Assembly (NCBI RefSeq): GCF_016808095.1
Contig: NC_068977.1
Location: 28,979,364-29,043,363 of the forward strand
Length of the DNA stretch: 64,000 bases
Reading direction: 5' to 3'
DNA from: Vigna angularis
Lineage: Eukaryota; Streptophyta; Magnoliopsida; Fabales; Fabaceae
The notes under the pieces were generated by a model. That model was not told where the DNA came from. It did no database searches and saw only the letters and a program-made list of their open reading frames with translations. The translations under genes were made by a program, and so were the position numbers. Positions 27,446-37,983 of the stretch are shown piece by piece (the first letter of the stretch is position 1; each line of letters begins with the position of its first letter).

Positions 27446-28656
27446 AAAAATTCATTAAATAAAAAGATATTGTATCTTTTTATAAACTTTTTTCTAACAA
27501 CTCTTTTCTTTCTTTTTAAATTTTCTTATTATTTGTTCATCATATTTTTCCGTTTAAGTAGGATTGTCTCTTGTGGTGAGTTTGTCAAGATTAATCGATT
27601 AGTTTCTATGTTTGAAGTAAGTTATTTTTTCGCTCTTTTCTCCTCTTCATCGCTTTATTTAGGTTGCATGTGATCTTGTGGGGTTTTTTTCTTAACTTTT
27701 ACTAATCTATGTCTTTATTGACATTGTCAGATCGTTTTGAATATTGTCTAAGCTTAGAAAAGGGTACTATGCAAGTTTGGAGATGTTTTTGCTGTTTAGG
27801 ATCTTGTGAGATACTTAGTTAAGTAAGGAAAACTAATTTTGATATCTAATGTGAGTTTTTCTAATTTTGATGATTTACATGTTTCTACTATTTTGAATGT
27901 TGAGAATGAATTTAGTTTTTGATATGAATCCTTTTGGAGTGTGTGTTTGGTTTTGTATGAATTGATTGATAATTTATGTTGGGTGTTTGGGATTGTTTGG
28001 GTGTGTGAATAAGACAATTGAAATCTAAACAATTGAGTGATTGGTATCTTATGAAAAATTGTTTTGAGCCAAAATACTGAAAAAAGAATATCAAATTTAT
28101 CAGTTAGACAAGTCAAATTTTGCTCAATCACTGAACAAAAATGTTGGTTTCTAATATAGCGTGCGCTAGCCCCGTTATGCAGGTCGGGGAGCATTTGAGC
28201 TCTAGGAAACTGAGTTCCACATTATAGAATTGAGCATCATATTTAATAAGATTTAATAAGAGAGTATTTTGATACTCTAACAATCTATGATGATAGATAA
28301 TGTTACGTACGGATTTTTTTTTATGTAATTATATATGAATTTTTCTGTATGTAATTGCATATTGAAAATTTGTATATAATTACTTTTTTTAAATATTAAA
28401 TATTAATTATTAATATAATATTATAGAACTTGCACATTAAGAATTATTTAAATAATTAATTTAATAAAAATAATTTTTTTCTATAACTCAAATTATTCTA
28501 CTAGTGTTTTCAGAAAAAAAATATATAAATCACACTTAAAAATTTAAATATGTAAATAAAATGTATAAATAAAATGTATAAATAAACCAAAAGTTAAAAT
28601 AATATAGTATATTTAGAAGAATAACTTCAAATAATTAGCATAATTAAAGTGTATAG
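27446..28656. other. intergenic stretch
   Basis: T-rich and AT-rich sequence with only low-complexity frames. A 132-codon minus-strand frame at 27796-28194 shows no domain. I see no gene. Confidence 0.4.
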
Positions 28657-28679
28657 TTAAAAGTGTAATATATATTTAC

Positions 28680-29108
28680 ACGAAGTCAACTTAAAGGTGA
28701 AAAATGGAATAAAAGGTTGAAATAAACGAGTCAAAATGTATACAATCTCTGGTTCAGTTTTCATGACAAGAGAACAAAGAGCATCTCCTCTAGCAACATC
28801 TTGAAATTCTAAGTTCTCTGCTCCGTTTTCTGAATAATAACTTTCATTGTTACATGGACTTAGAGTAAGGTTTTCTATATGTCTATTTTTCACAACTTTT
28901 TTGACAGTATCCTGCACATCAGAATTATACAATATCCATAACTTATTATTAAAGACATAAACACAATTAATATTTTATTAAGAAAAGTGTAAAAAGTCAA
29001 TAATATTAGTGCCTCATGGAGAACTCACCCAGAAATGTTACAACTAAGCCCTATTTCTTGGGATAACTCCTTCACAATGAGTGGATAATTGATCATCAAA
29101 ATTGTACT
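28680..29108 (-). pseudogene. unidentified exon pair
   Basis: An 80-bp piece (29108-29029) lies between a CTGCAG acceptor and a GTGAGT donor and encodes TILMINYPLIVKELSQEI... A second piece starts at 28911 after TGTGCAG and encodes DTVKKVVKNRHIENLTLSPC ... FQDVARGDALCSLVMKTEPE. The consensus splice borders and protein-like composition suggest exons of a host gene. No start, stop or neighbouring exons were found, so it is probably a fragment. Family not recognised. Confidence 0.4.
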
Positions 29109-29490
29109 CTGCAGTAAAATATATCATCCATAGAAGACTATTAGTCTTAAAGCTTTCAAAAGATAGTAAAAAAGAATTCAAAATATTCTATAAATGGATT
29201 ATATAGTATTGCCTGCAAAAACCAAGACCAAATACTTCAAAAGTAAATCATATATACAATGTTAGAATAGCCACTTTGTAATCCAGATGCACATGTACAA
29301 CAACAGATTCTACACAAATCTGTCATATTTTCCTAATTGCATTTCTCTCAAAAACATAGAGGATAAAATGTCAAACTTGTTATAGTTCATTGGATAAAGA
29401 GGGAAAGGAAGAGGGAATAACCAACATCATGAAGAAATCACTCAAATGGACACAAAGAAAGTTGCAGAAAAATAAAATCAATACTCCTTA
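29109..29490. other. spacer before CACTA element
   Basis: AT-rich sequence with no feature that I can support. Confidence 0.4.
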
Positions 29491-29875
29491 CACTAGTGCA
29501 GTAAGAGGAAATGACACCAGTTACTTTTGCTTATAGGCCACGGTTCTACAACTGAGGCGTATACAGACGAGATAAAAAATGGTAGGTTTTATGCCTCGGT
29601 TGCGGGCCGAGTCAAAAAGAATAGGATTATGCCTCGGTTTTTAGATAACCGAGGCAGTAACATATTTTTTTTTAAATTTTTTCAGCCGTCCTCAGCCGTC
29701 CTCAACCATCCTCAGCCATTCTCATCCATTTGGGGGTTTACAGCAAGAACAACAACATATCAAAAATACACAACACAGAAGCTTCATCCCACTTTCATTG
29801 CACAGTATACAACATCAACAAAAGACATCATCAACAAAAGAGAAGTTTCGCGGAGGCCGTCGGGACTGAAAGTCG

Positions 29876-30003
29876 TTTCGCGTGCCCCAGATCGTGACGG
29901 TACCGGAGGCGGAGGCGACCCAGTCGCTGTTGGGGGAGAAACGCGCGATGGTGGCCGAGGCGGAGGTGACCCACTCGCCGTTGGGGGAGAAACGCTGATG
30001 GTG
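29876..30003 (-). pseudogene. captured fragment: actin-interacting protein 1-like WD40 segment
   Basis: The minus strand encodes ATIARFSPNSDWVASASGTV followed by TIWGTRNDF, the N-terminal WD40 repeat typical of plant actin-interacting protein 1, which promotes cofilin-driven actin turnover. The segment ASATIARFSPN..WV is partly duplicated in tandem. A one-base loss breaks the first copy. The surroundings are an outlier in GC content compared with the flanks. The same fragment is in the sibling CACTA at 41400-42782. Confidence 0.75.
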
Positions 30004-30058
30004 GTCGAGGCGGAGAAGACAAACTCGCGAGATTTAGGGCTTCGCGATTTACGCTTCA

Positions 30059-30500
30059 CGATCTGGAGCGGTGGATGAAACCCTATTTCCGGCAGAGGCA
30101 GCAGTGTCGGAGGCAGAGGCAGAAGTGACGGAGGTGAGCACTGGCAGCACAAGGGTGGCGCGGCGAGCCGTGGAAGTGGTGGAGGAACCCGCGACGTAGA
30201 GGTCACGATCTAGAGCGGTGGATGAAACCCTATTTCCGGCAGAGGCAGCAGTGTCGGAGGTAGAGGCAGCAGTGACGGAGGTGAGCACTGGCAGCACAAG
30301 GGTGGCGCGGCGAGCCGTGGAAGTGGTGGAGGAACCTGCGACGCAGAGGTTGCGATCTGGAGCGGTGGATGAAACCCTATTTCCGGCAGATGCAGTAGTG
30401 TCGAAGGCAGAGGCAGTAGTGACGGAGGTGAGCACTGGGAGCATAGGGTGGCGCGGCGAGCCGTGGAAGTGGTGGAGGAACCGGCGACACAGAGGAAGAG
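30059..30500. repeat. 147-bp GC-rich tandem repeat, three copies
   Basis: Units starting GATCTGGAGCGGTGGATGAA begin near 30059, 30208 and 30353 and continue with GGCAGCACAAGGGTGGCGCG and GGAAGTGGTGGAGGAAC. Copies differ by few substitutions, so the amplification is fairly recent. Open frames across it in several phases encode low-complexity protein and are not genes. Confidence 0.85.
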
Positions 30501-30579
30501 TGGAGAGCAGGAGGAAGGAGAAGCTGAGGAAGGAGAAGTCGTGGAAGTGTTGATTTGACGCAAATAGGTAAGTGTAGAG

Positions 30580-30680
30580 TGGCAGCGAAAAAAAGCTTTT
30601 GCTTTGGCACCGGTTAAAAGGCCAGCCCGAGGTATAAAGTTTTGCTTTGGCACCGGTTAAAAGGCTAGCCCGAGGTATAA
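30580..30680. repeat. short tandem duplication in CACTA subterminal zone
   Basis: Two adjacent copies of a 48-bp unit containing TTTTGCTTTGGCACCGGTTA and GCCCGAGGTATAAAGT lie near the former right end of the CACTA element. Confidence 0.75.
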
Positions 30681-30904
30681 AGTGTTGGACAACATCAACG
30701 ATTTCGGTTCCTGATGAACCGATGCCTTTAACTCTAGCGTTGTTACCAATAAGGAGTATTGGTAAATCTTGAAGAAATTTGTTTTGATGATGCTGTAAGA
30801 AGTTTTAGTTGAAGAAGATATTAGAATTAGTTAAAAGCAATTTGTAGAGATTAAATGTAGTAGGAAATTCTTGTAAACTTTGTAAACTTTCATTTTTAAC
30901 TGCA

Positions 30905-31049
30905 ATAATCGATTATGGAATGGCAATAATCGATTATCACAGAGTCATACAGGAATAATCGATTATCACATCATATAATCGATTATCACTTTTTTGTAAA
31001 CCCCATAACGGACACAAATAATCGATTATCACTTTTGATAATCGATTAT
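30905..31049. promoter_or_regulatory. array of six ATAATCGATTAT palindromes
   Basis: Perfect 12-bp palindromes start at 30905, 30926, 30955, 30975, 31018 and 31038 and end 55 bp above the LTR TATA box. Most spacings are near 20-21 or 43 bp, close to whole helical turns. TAAT/ATTA half sites suit homeodomain-type factors, but the binding protein is a guess. Confidence 0.65.
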
Positions 31050-31103
31050 CAATGGCAGTTGGGAGATGTCTTTTCAGTTTTTGACCCTGCACGAAACTAG
31101 GCT

Positions 31104-31112
31104 TATAAATAG
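31104..31112 (+). promoter_or_regulatory. TATA box of the copia LTR
   Basis: TATAAATAG, followed by a purine-rich GAGG, stands in the middle of the LTR at a suitable distance from its 3' half. It probably sets the U3/R boundary about 30 bp downstream. Confidence 0.65.
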
Positions 31113-31683
31113 AGGTCTTCACAGCTCTTAGAAAGAACTTTTCAATTGAGAGTATTAGAGCTTTGTGCCTAAGGGAAGCTCTCTGTGAGTGAAAAGGATC
31201 TATGCCATTTTGAGAATACAGTTTGTCTGAGGAAGTTCTCAAAGTGATAGAGTGCTCTTGCTTGGTCTTGTGAATAGGAGAAGCTCGCGTTTTGTGTGTC
31301 AAAGGTCGGAGCGGTTCTCTTCAAGTTGGCTAAGCCGGTTCTTCCGTTCGTTTGTCGAAGGAAGGTGTTTTCTATTCTTTGCTTATTTTGATTATCTGGT
31401 TGTAATCTGCAAACTATATTTTTAGTGAAAAAGGTTAACCACTATTTATAGTGATTAACGATTGGACGTAGAATCTTTTGATTCGAACCAGGATAAAAAT
31501 TCTGTGTTGATTTTCTTGATCCCTAAAATCTTAGCACATCAACTGTTTGATAAAAGTTCGCTAAGAAAATCAATTTTTGAAACCGACTATTTTAACTTGT
31601 GTTGTGATCGTTACACGCTTTCCACCTTATCTATATTTTATTCCGCTGCGTGACTCTATAACGGTACCGATTGTTCCGACAAT

Positions 31684-31695
31684 TGGTATCAGAGC
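31684..31695 (+). other. primer binding site, initiator Met tRNA
   Basis: TGGTATCAGAGC, two bases after the LTR end, is complementary to the plant initiator-methionine tRNA 3' end. This fixes the LTR border and plus orientation. Confidence 0.9.
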
Positions 31696-31726
31696 TTGCT
31701 TTGATAGTTTTTCAAATTTTTCGAAA

Positions 31727-32045
31727 ATGGGCGGTCATAACCAAGTTTATGCTGAGGGTGCTTCTATTGATAGACCTCCTTTGTTTACGGGGGAAAATTA
31801 TGCGTTTTAGAAAATAAGAATGCAAATATTTTTAGAGTCAATTGACAGAGGCATCTGGGAAGCCGTACAAAATGGTCCATATATTCCTAAAAATACAGTT
31901 GATGGTGTGGAAGTAGAAAAATCATATTTTGACTGGCTTGTTGAGGAAAATAGAAGAGCCTAATTTGATATTAAGGCTCGGAATATAATTTTATCTGCAC
32001 TAACCATTGATGATTTTTTCAAAGTTTCTGTTTATGAAAGTATAT
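31727..32045 (+). pseudogene. copia gag, 5' part only, with stops
   Basis: Starts at ATG with GGHNQVYAEGASIDRPPLF and continues through a copia gag core (FLESIDRGIWEAVQNGPY). Stops lie at about 31808 and 31961 within the same frame. The frame breaks off after about 105 codons, where CACTA terminal sequence resumes. The capsid, protease and all enzymes are missing. Confidence 0.85.
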
Positions 32046-32084
32046 AGCGCTTTCCAATCCCCTTTTTTTACTAGTGTTAGAGTA

Positions 32085-32910
32085 CAGTGAGAAAACTATA
32101 TGATGTTACTTTAACCTGGTTTAATCAACACGAATGTTAGATACACAAAAAATGTCACACTCAATTGATATCAACAACCCGTTTAATCATATGAAAGTTT
32201 TTAAATTCAATCAAAGTAGATTTTCAATCAAATCTAGAAACCCTTAAACTCATATATGCATGTGGATTCAAACACCTTATGATGCAAAAATCATTGTTTT
32301 TAATATGATAGAGAGATGAAAGACATAGAAGAAAAATAACTCAAATCAATAATAAAAAGAAATAAATTCATTAATTCAACTTAACCTCAGAATCCATAAT
32401 GAAATTACATTGGAATAGCCTTAGGAGCCAACCCTCCATGAATGGAGTGAAACACATGATAAAATAAAAGTGAGAGGAGTAATGGATGATAGCCTCCAGT
32501 CGAGGAGTATGAGAGAATGAATGAGTTGTGATTTCTACCTCCCTTGGATCTCTTTATATAGAGCTTTATACAAGGCTTGATTGGACTTGGACTTGAATAT
32601 TCTTTTGATAAAATCTTTTATCTTACATCTTTCAAATATTCATAAGATTTAATTAGTTGTTAAGAATATGTGATAGATATTTAAATCAGTTATCAACTGA
32701 ATTGTCCTTGAAATTTCTTTTACGTCCTTCTTAATTTTCCAAAATTGTAGAAAAACCTCTGAAAGTTCTTCTAATTGCACTTTATCCCTTCTGAATTTCC
32801 CAAAATTGCACCAGAACCCATGTTTAGTTAGCTTTGACCAAAGGAGACTTGTTGACCACTTTGACTAAGACATTACTTGACCAATGAGGGCATGCTATGT
32901 GTCAGCCCAT
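32085..32910 (-). repeat. gypsy-type LTR fragment, inverted relative to 51134-53075
   Basis: The minus strand aligns with the gypsy LTR at 51800-52480. Shared landmarks are CATATATGAG / GCATCATAA, a TATATAAAG TATA box (minus strand, near 32553-32560), CTCCATTCATGGAG, and a repeated GAAAATCTACTTTGATTGAA theme. Both flanks of the LTR are missing, and the lower end is cut where the CACTA element at 29491-32076 begins. Confidence 0.7.
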
Positions 32911-33189
32911 TCCCTACCCCAAAATTAAGGTTTTGTAGATTGGGGGAATGAGAGTTTTCGCCTACTTTTGCGAAACAAGTTCTACCCCTTTCGGCGGCGA
33001 GAATAAGAGGGAGCCTAGGTCTCCACGATGCTATGCGATGAGGTCTTGATGATGGAACTCGTGATTTCACGGTGCTTGCTTTGCTTTTGGGTTTTGATAT
33101 TGTAGGTCCGCATTGGCTCTGTGTGTGGAGGAATTTCGCGATGGAAGCCCTAAACCAAGAAGCAGATTTATTGATGAAGAAATTACATA
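32911..33189. other. spacer, possible gypsy LTR edge
   Basis: Moderate GC, no protein resemblance. It may be the diverged first part of the inverted gypsy LTR, but I could not align it. Confidence 0.3.
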
Positions 33190-34225
33190 AGTTGAATAAA
33201 GGATCGGTAAATCTGTAGTAGGAGTTAAGAACATTTGGCGTTCAGTGTCATGTGCCGTTGTATATTGCTTTAAATGATGCATTAGAGATCGTTGGTGGAG
33301 CAATAATGTTGAACATTTCATGCATACAACTATGGTGCATATAAGTTTTTTAATTTTTATTTAACTTTTGGAATATTAGTATGATTACTTTTAATAAATA
33401 TACTTAACTTTATTGTTATAGGTACATGGACACCATCATAGTGGAACAAGGTCGGGCAACAATGTTTGGCTTTCTTGAACCTCACATTAGATTCGAGACA
33501 ATCATATATGCAAACAATGATGAATGAGTTTAAAAGAGAATTGTATATCGCGTCACACATTGATGATATGTGTTTCTCAATATTGTCAAATTTTATCAAA
33601 ATTTAATCAATAAACTAGTTGTTGGTACATGTTAGGGGCCATTGGCAAATGATAGTGATCATTCCAAAAAAGGCACAAGTTGTATGGTTTTGTTCTATTC
33701 ATATGAAGATGAAATCAGATTTGAAGTCCTTGTTACAAACGTAGGTATTACATTCATTAATATCAATTCATTATGATATTAATATATTAACTTATATTTC
33801 TAACGTTTCAAATTTGTTAAGAGTTGTGGCTAAGCCCAGAGCACAACAAATTGAAATTATATATCCTAAGGTTGGAATTTGTTGCTCTTTAACTTATTAA
33901 TTTTCGTAGTCAAATTTAAACCATTACATTGACTAAGTTCTTTCACATGTTTAGTGTAACAAGCAAACATATTCTTGGCATGTGGCTACTACATCATGTC
34001 ATGGATGAAGACAACAATCTGAGCATGAATCACAACATATTGGACTGAAGTAAAAATTTACATTTGAAATCTTACAAAGACCAATAAACTTTTCACATTT
34101 GAATGAATTTAATAGTAAAATTTCCTTGATTTTGCAGCGGTTCAACAGTACCAATTCATTACCAAAGGCCGTAATAAGGAAGATAAGAGGGGAATGGACA
34201 GGATACTTGAATCAACATTTTAAAT
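33190..34225 (+). pseudogene. ULP1-like (C48) cysteine protease of transposon origin
   Basis: Scattered exons encode, in order, YIALNDALEIVGGA, NISCIQLW, GFLEPHIRFE, NEFKRELYIASHIDDM, HWQMIVIIPKKAQVVWF and ACGYYIMSWM. These are the landmarks of the ULP1/SENP-like protease domain that plant CACTA and MULE elements carry. The HW motif (His near 33640) and the CGYY motif (Cys codon 33981-33983) are the expected catalytic residues. A final exon from 34138 encodes NSLPKAVIRKIRGEW. Stops and frame changes occur between almost all blocks, so it is dead. No transposase gene adjoins it and the parent element is undefined. Confidence 0.75.
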
Positions 34226-34539
34226 ATCTCTAGCCTTAGGTGTTTTTTGTTTTGATGATATCATATGTTTAGCTTTTAGTTTTACTTATGAATTGACAAT
34301 AACACAATTTAAATAAATTGTGAATTGATGAATTTTGTGAATATATATAAACTGAAAAACTGAGTTCTTTTGTTTTGATGATAGCCTTTACTTTAGTCTT
34401 TTAGTTTTATTTTTGAATTGGAATTGATGAATTGATGATAGCATGATTTAAATTTTGAATTGATGAATTTTGTGAATATATGAATTGGAAAACTGATTTT
34501 TGTATTTCAGGTCTGGTTAAATGAGCAAAAATGAACCAA
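34226..34539. other. spacer with diverged direct repeat
   Basis: Two related copies of a stretch containing GAATTGATGAATTTTGTGAATATAT (near 34320 and 34458) indicate a local duplication of about 130 bp. No gene. Confidence 0.45.
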
Positions 34540-34684
34540 ATTAAAATAAAAAAACACTATAGTTGACGTCGAAATATACATTGTTCGACGTTAATATAAG
34601 TATATCAACGTCACCATATACACTACAATGATCGAGGTTAAACCATTTATAGTGGATTACCATCAAAATGCAACGTAATGCAAC

Positions 34685-36426
34685 CACTAGTAAAAAAGTA
34701 GATTCTAACGCGCCATATATGCTTCGGTTACGCAAAACCCGAAGCGTAAAAGGTTATATACCTCGGTTACACCTTGACCTGAGGCAGAATGGTGATATTT
34801 CCTCGGTTAGAAGAAGACCCAAGCCCTATACCTCTACTTTTTGTCTGACAACTTTTTGAAAAGGCCCTATTGCCTCGGGTTTCCAAGCAACTACTGCGTA
34901 TACACCTGTGCAAGTCAGGCTTTTCACCTATATACCTGATGCACCTGCTAGGCACCTAACATTTCAACACTTCATACCTCGGGTTTGGCTCTTAACCGGT
35001 GTCATATTGTGCTCTTCACTCCACTTCTCAGATCTTAAACTACACACGCTTCATTTGCACAACCCAACAACTTCTTCTTTCTTCCCTTCTACGGTTTCGT
35101 CCACCACTGCCACTCCTTGCCAGTGCTCTCCCATTCTTCCTCTCCCTGTGCTGCTAGTGGTCTCGCCTGCGTCCTACTCGTTGTCGTTCTTGGCGTCGTG
35201 CCTCCTGCCTGCGTCGTCGCGCCATTGGTGCCCCGCTGTTGCTGCCTACCATGCTTCCTCTAACAACGCCGCTTATGTCGTTGTTGCCTCCGCCACTGCC
35301 AAGCTCAAATGGCCAAATCTGTTAGGGTTTTTGCCTCCTCCCCCTAAAATCAAAGAGAGTATCTTCATCTTCATCCACCGCTTCAGATCGCCAAGCCCAA
35401 ATCGCCAAGTCGCACCAGATCGGCGAGCCCTCCATCGCCGTCGTCGCGGTGCTTGTCGTCAAATCCTCACCGCGAGTCACAGCTACCATCTCACCCCTTA
35501 ATGGAATGTTGCTACCGTCCTAGACCGACAATCTTCTTTTTCAAACAAGTTTTGTTGTGAGGAGACACACATTTGGAAAATCTTAGGTCTCTGTTTTGAT
35601 CTTGGATTGGGATTTTGTGCTATTGTTTTGATTTTGGGTATGTGGTGCCGCGTGGGAGAAAACGACAGTGGATAGCTTCTGGTACTGCATTTCATCCATG
35701 CCTGACAGCAGTGGCATGATTTCGTTTGTATCTCTTAACAGGAATGGCCTGTCATTGAAATTTGCTAGCCTTTTGGGGTGTTGTACGTAATCCTAATGTT
35801 CATTGTTGGTTTAATAGAGTAGTTGAAAAATAATATGGGTTTGTGATTCATGTCTTTTCATACTCTCAGGCATGTGAACACTACTTTGGATGTGTTGGGA
35901 ATCCTCATCCTGGGAACACCTTGGTAAAAGGTGATATAGAACTTAAGTTTCTTTTTGCTTTCAATAAGTATATGGTTTTAATTTTTGGTTCTTGTTTGTG
36001 TGCTATGGAGAAGAGGACCCAGGATCTCCGACTAGGTCTTCTGGATGAATTGGGGAATTACTGCTGATGGCTATGGAGCATTTGCTGATGATGCATAATT
36101 GCTTAAAGTCCTCTGCTGAATTGTTATGAAAATCTCCTCTGCTGTTAAATTTCCTTCTACCATTATATATTAAAAATTTCTAAACAACAAAAAATCCAAA
36201 ATTACAGAATGGTTTAGTACAGGCTGGAAAGCCTAAAATATGAAAAAAAAACAAGTTACTACCTCGATTACAAAACAACTGAGGCATAATCCTACCCTCT
36301 TCTGATTCGGTCCATACCCGAGACAAAAAGCTTACCCTTTTTTATCTCGTCTGTATATGCTTCGGTTGCATAACCGGTGCTTATAAGCAAAAAAAACCGG
36401 TGTCTTTTCCTCTTACTATACTAGTG
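34685..36426. mobile_element. CACTA element, CACTAGT family, nested
   Basis: 1742 bp from CACTAGTAAAAAAG to CTCTTACTATACTAGTG, flanked on both sides by AAC (34682-34684 and 36427-36429). The ends match the siblings at 29491, 41400, 42979 and 45984, and the subterminal motif is the same (TTCGGTTACG...CCGAAGCG, CCTCGGTTA). It interrupts the outer element. The interior has a GC-richer, probably captured piece (35080-35500) and exon-like sequence at 35868-35930; neither matches a family I know. Confidence 0.85.
34908..35930 (+). pseudogene. possible captured host sequence inside nested CACTA
   Basis: A 197-codon frame (34908-35501) is rich in Ser, Pro and Ala and looks like a GC-rich 5' leader plus first exon, not a folded domain. 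After a CTCTCAG acceptor near 35868 a second piece encodes ACEHYFGCVGNPHPGNTLV, bordered by GTGATA. A Cys/His-rich string like this is unlikely in random AT-rich DNA. I do not recognise the parent gene. Confidence 0.35.
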
Positions 36427-36463
36427 AACACTAGACGAGGCTTAGCAAGGGTAACATCGACCG

Positions 36464-36780
36464 CCCAGCAAATTCGACGTCAACTTTACATCTAGTCCCC
36501 ATACAAAGGACGCCAAATTTTCCTTTAAATATAACTATTTATTCACATATTTTACGTCCAACTCTTTATTGCTCGATGTGCCTATAAATAACAAGTAACG
36601 TCGGTCTACATAATTCAACATCAACTTTACGTCCAACCTCTTTCCATTGGACATCAATTTTACATCTCGTCCCCTTACATTAGACGTCAAATCTTTCTTT
36701 AAATATAATTATTTATTCACATATTAGACATCGTTCTCTTTACTACTTAACGTGTATATAAGCAAGTAACGTTGGCCTTT
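36464..36780. repeat. diverged tandem repeat in the outer CACTA
   Basis: Two copies of a unit of roughly 150-170 bp share TTTAAATATAA, TATTTATTCACATATT and AACAAGTAACGT and are studded with CGACGTC or CATCAAT variants. Typical subterminal repeat structure. Confidence 0.65.
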
Positions 36781-36880
36781 AGTATTCAACGTCAAAGTTA
36801 CATCTCCCGATGTGACATCGATTACGGATTCGTTGTTAAAAGCCCAAAATATTCGACGTTCTATGCTTTTTTTACTAGTG

Positions 36881-37983
36881 TATGAACAATTATATTTTGT
36901 TATGTTTGAATTTTATTGTTTAATGATATTTTGAAGTTTATCCATATCCTTTTTGCTTATTGGTTGATTGAAATCTTATAATTGATTGGATGTTGGATAT
37001 CTTATTGGAATCATTGTGTGAATGATTAGATATGATTAAAAGAATGAAACCGTTTGTATGAACGCAATATTACACTGTATTTAAACAGCTGGTGTGTTCT
37101 CAGTCAAAAGCAGCGATAAATAAGAGTAACACAAAAAACAGTATTGAAATTCAGCCAAAAATAAATGGTCAACATATAAAATTACGCTGTCAGGTTTAAG
37201 GACAATTACAGTTTTATCAACCACCTACAATAGTCTAACTATATACTCTAGCACATCAAAAGGAAAATAACTTATAACTTTCCTAAATCCAACTTTAAAC
37301 CAAATTCAAGGTTCCAGATTTGAGGTCTGAGAATCAAATGACAAAATTAAGTTTTAAGTGTGTTGTAGACTTGTATCATCACAAACATTTTGTTTGCAGT
37401 AAGAAAAAGTATCTCAAGTTTAGAAAATGAACAATGACTCCTTTAATAGAGCTTAACCATAAAAAGCAAGATGTCATGTATGACACATTTTACAGCTAAA
37501 GATACATAAATTAATCAAAAGAGATGGTTGCATATCTTGTTCCTAGACTCCAAAGAAGTTAGGTTTAAAATATAACATATATCGAGCTGATTACAACCAC
37601 TTAATAACTTTGATAGTCTTTCAATCACTTTTGTATTAAACATTGGGCCGTTAAGTGATTTAGCTCTAGGTACTATCATTGTCATTTGAAAGGTACCCAA
37701 ACAAAATTCCTATTGCAGTTTCAATTCAGTCGTAAGCAGATCATTTTTCTCATCATTCCAAAGCCTCCAACTTCAACATCAAAACAATGAAAATTGTGTT
37801 TCAAACACTGTTCCTCTTAGTAGTAGCTTATTAAATTTTATAAATTTCATCTGCTAAATTGAAAAAGAAAAAAAGAACATTGAAGACACCGCAAACACAA
37901 TCCATAACTTGCTACATAAGTTCAAAAACAGAAACATGAACAAAGTAAAATTGAACAATTTGAAAAATGTTATACCCCCATAG
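36881..37983. other. intergenic, downstream of F-box gene 3
   Basis: AT-rich; no reading frame with family resemblance. The last few hundred bases are probably the 3' untranslated region of the minus-strand F-box gene. Confidence 0.4.

Larger units (their letters stand above)
30741..31681 (+). repeat. 5' LTR of a truncated copia element
   Basis: 941 bp from TGTTACC to CCGACA, the usual TG...CA borders. A primer site follows two bases later. It contains six ATAATCGATTAT palindromes and a TATA box, so promoter and transcription start lie inside it. No matching 3' LTR exists in the window. Confidence 0.8.
29491..32076. mobile_element. CACTA element, CACTAGT family, with copia interruption
   Basis: The left end CACTAGTGCAGTAAGAGG and the right end TTTTTTTACTAGTG match other members in this window (34685, 41400, 42979, 45984). 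TTA occurs directly outside both ends (29488-29490 and 32077-32079). The left part has the family's subterminal motif in the form TATGCCTCGGTT and its inverse, and carries a WD40 fragment and a GC-rich tandem repeat. A truncated copia (30741 to about 32040) interrupts it; the last ~35 bp, including TATATAGCGC, belong again to the CACTA. Confidence 0.8.
34540..36880. mobile_element. outer CACTA-like element with ACGTCGA subterminal motifs
   Basis: The right end TTTTTTTACTAGTG at 36867-36880 and dense TTCGACGT/ACGTC motifs in 36430-36870 define one side. The left side shows GTTGACGTCGAA and GTTCGACGTT at 34562-34592. The left terminus is degenerate (an A-rich run near 34540-34555), and no matching target triplet is seen. 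It is split by the element at 34685-36426. No transposase is visible. Confidence 0.55.

Noticed and set aside
29784..30653. Several Ser/Pro/Ala-rich frames on both strands
   Set aside because: They read through the 147-bp GC-rich tandem repeat in four or more phases; only the WD40 segment at 29876-30003 has family resemblance.
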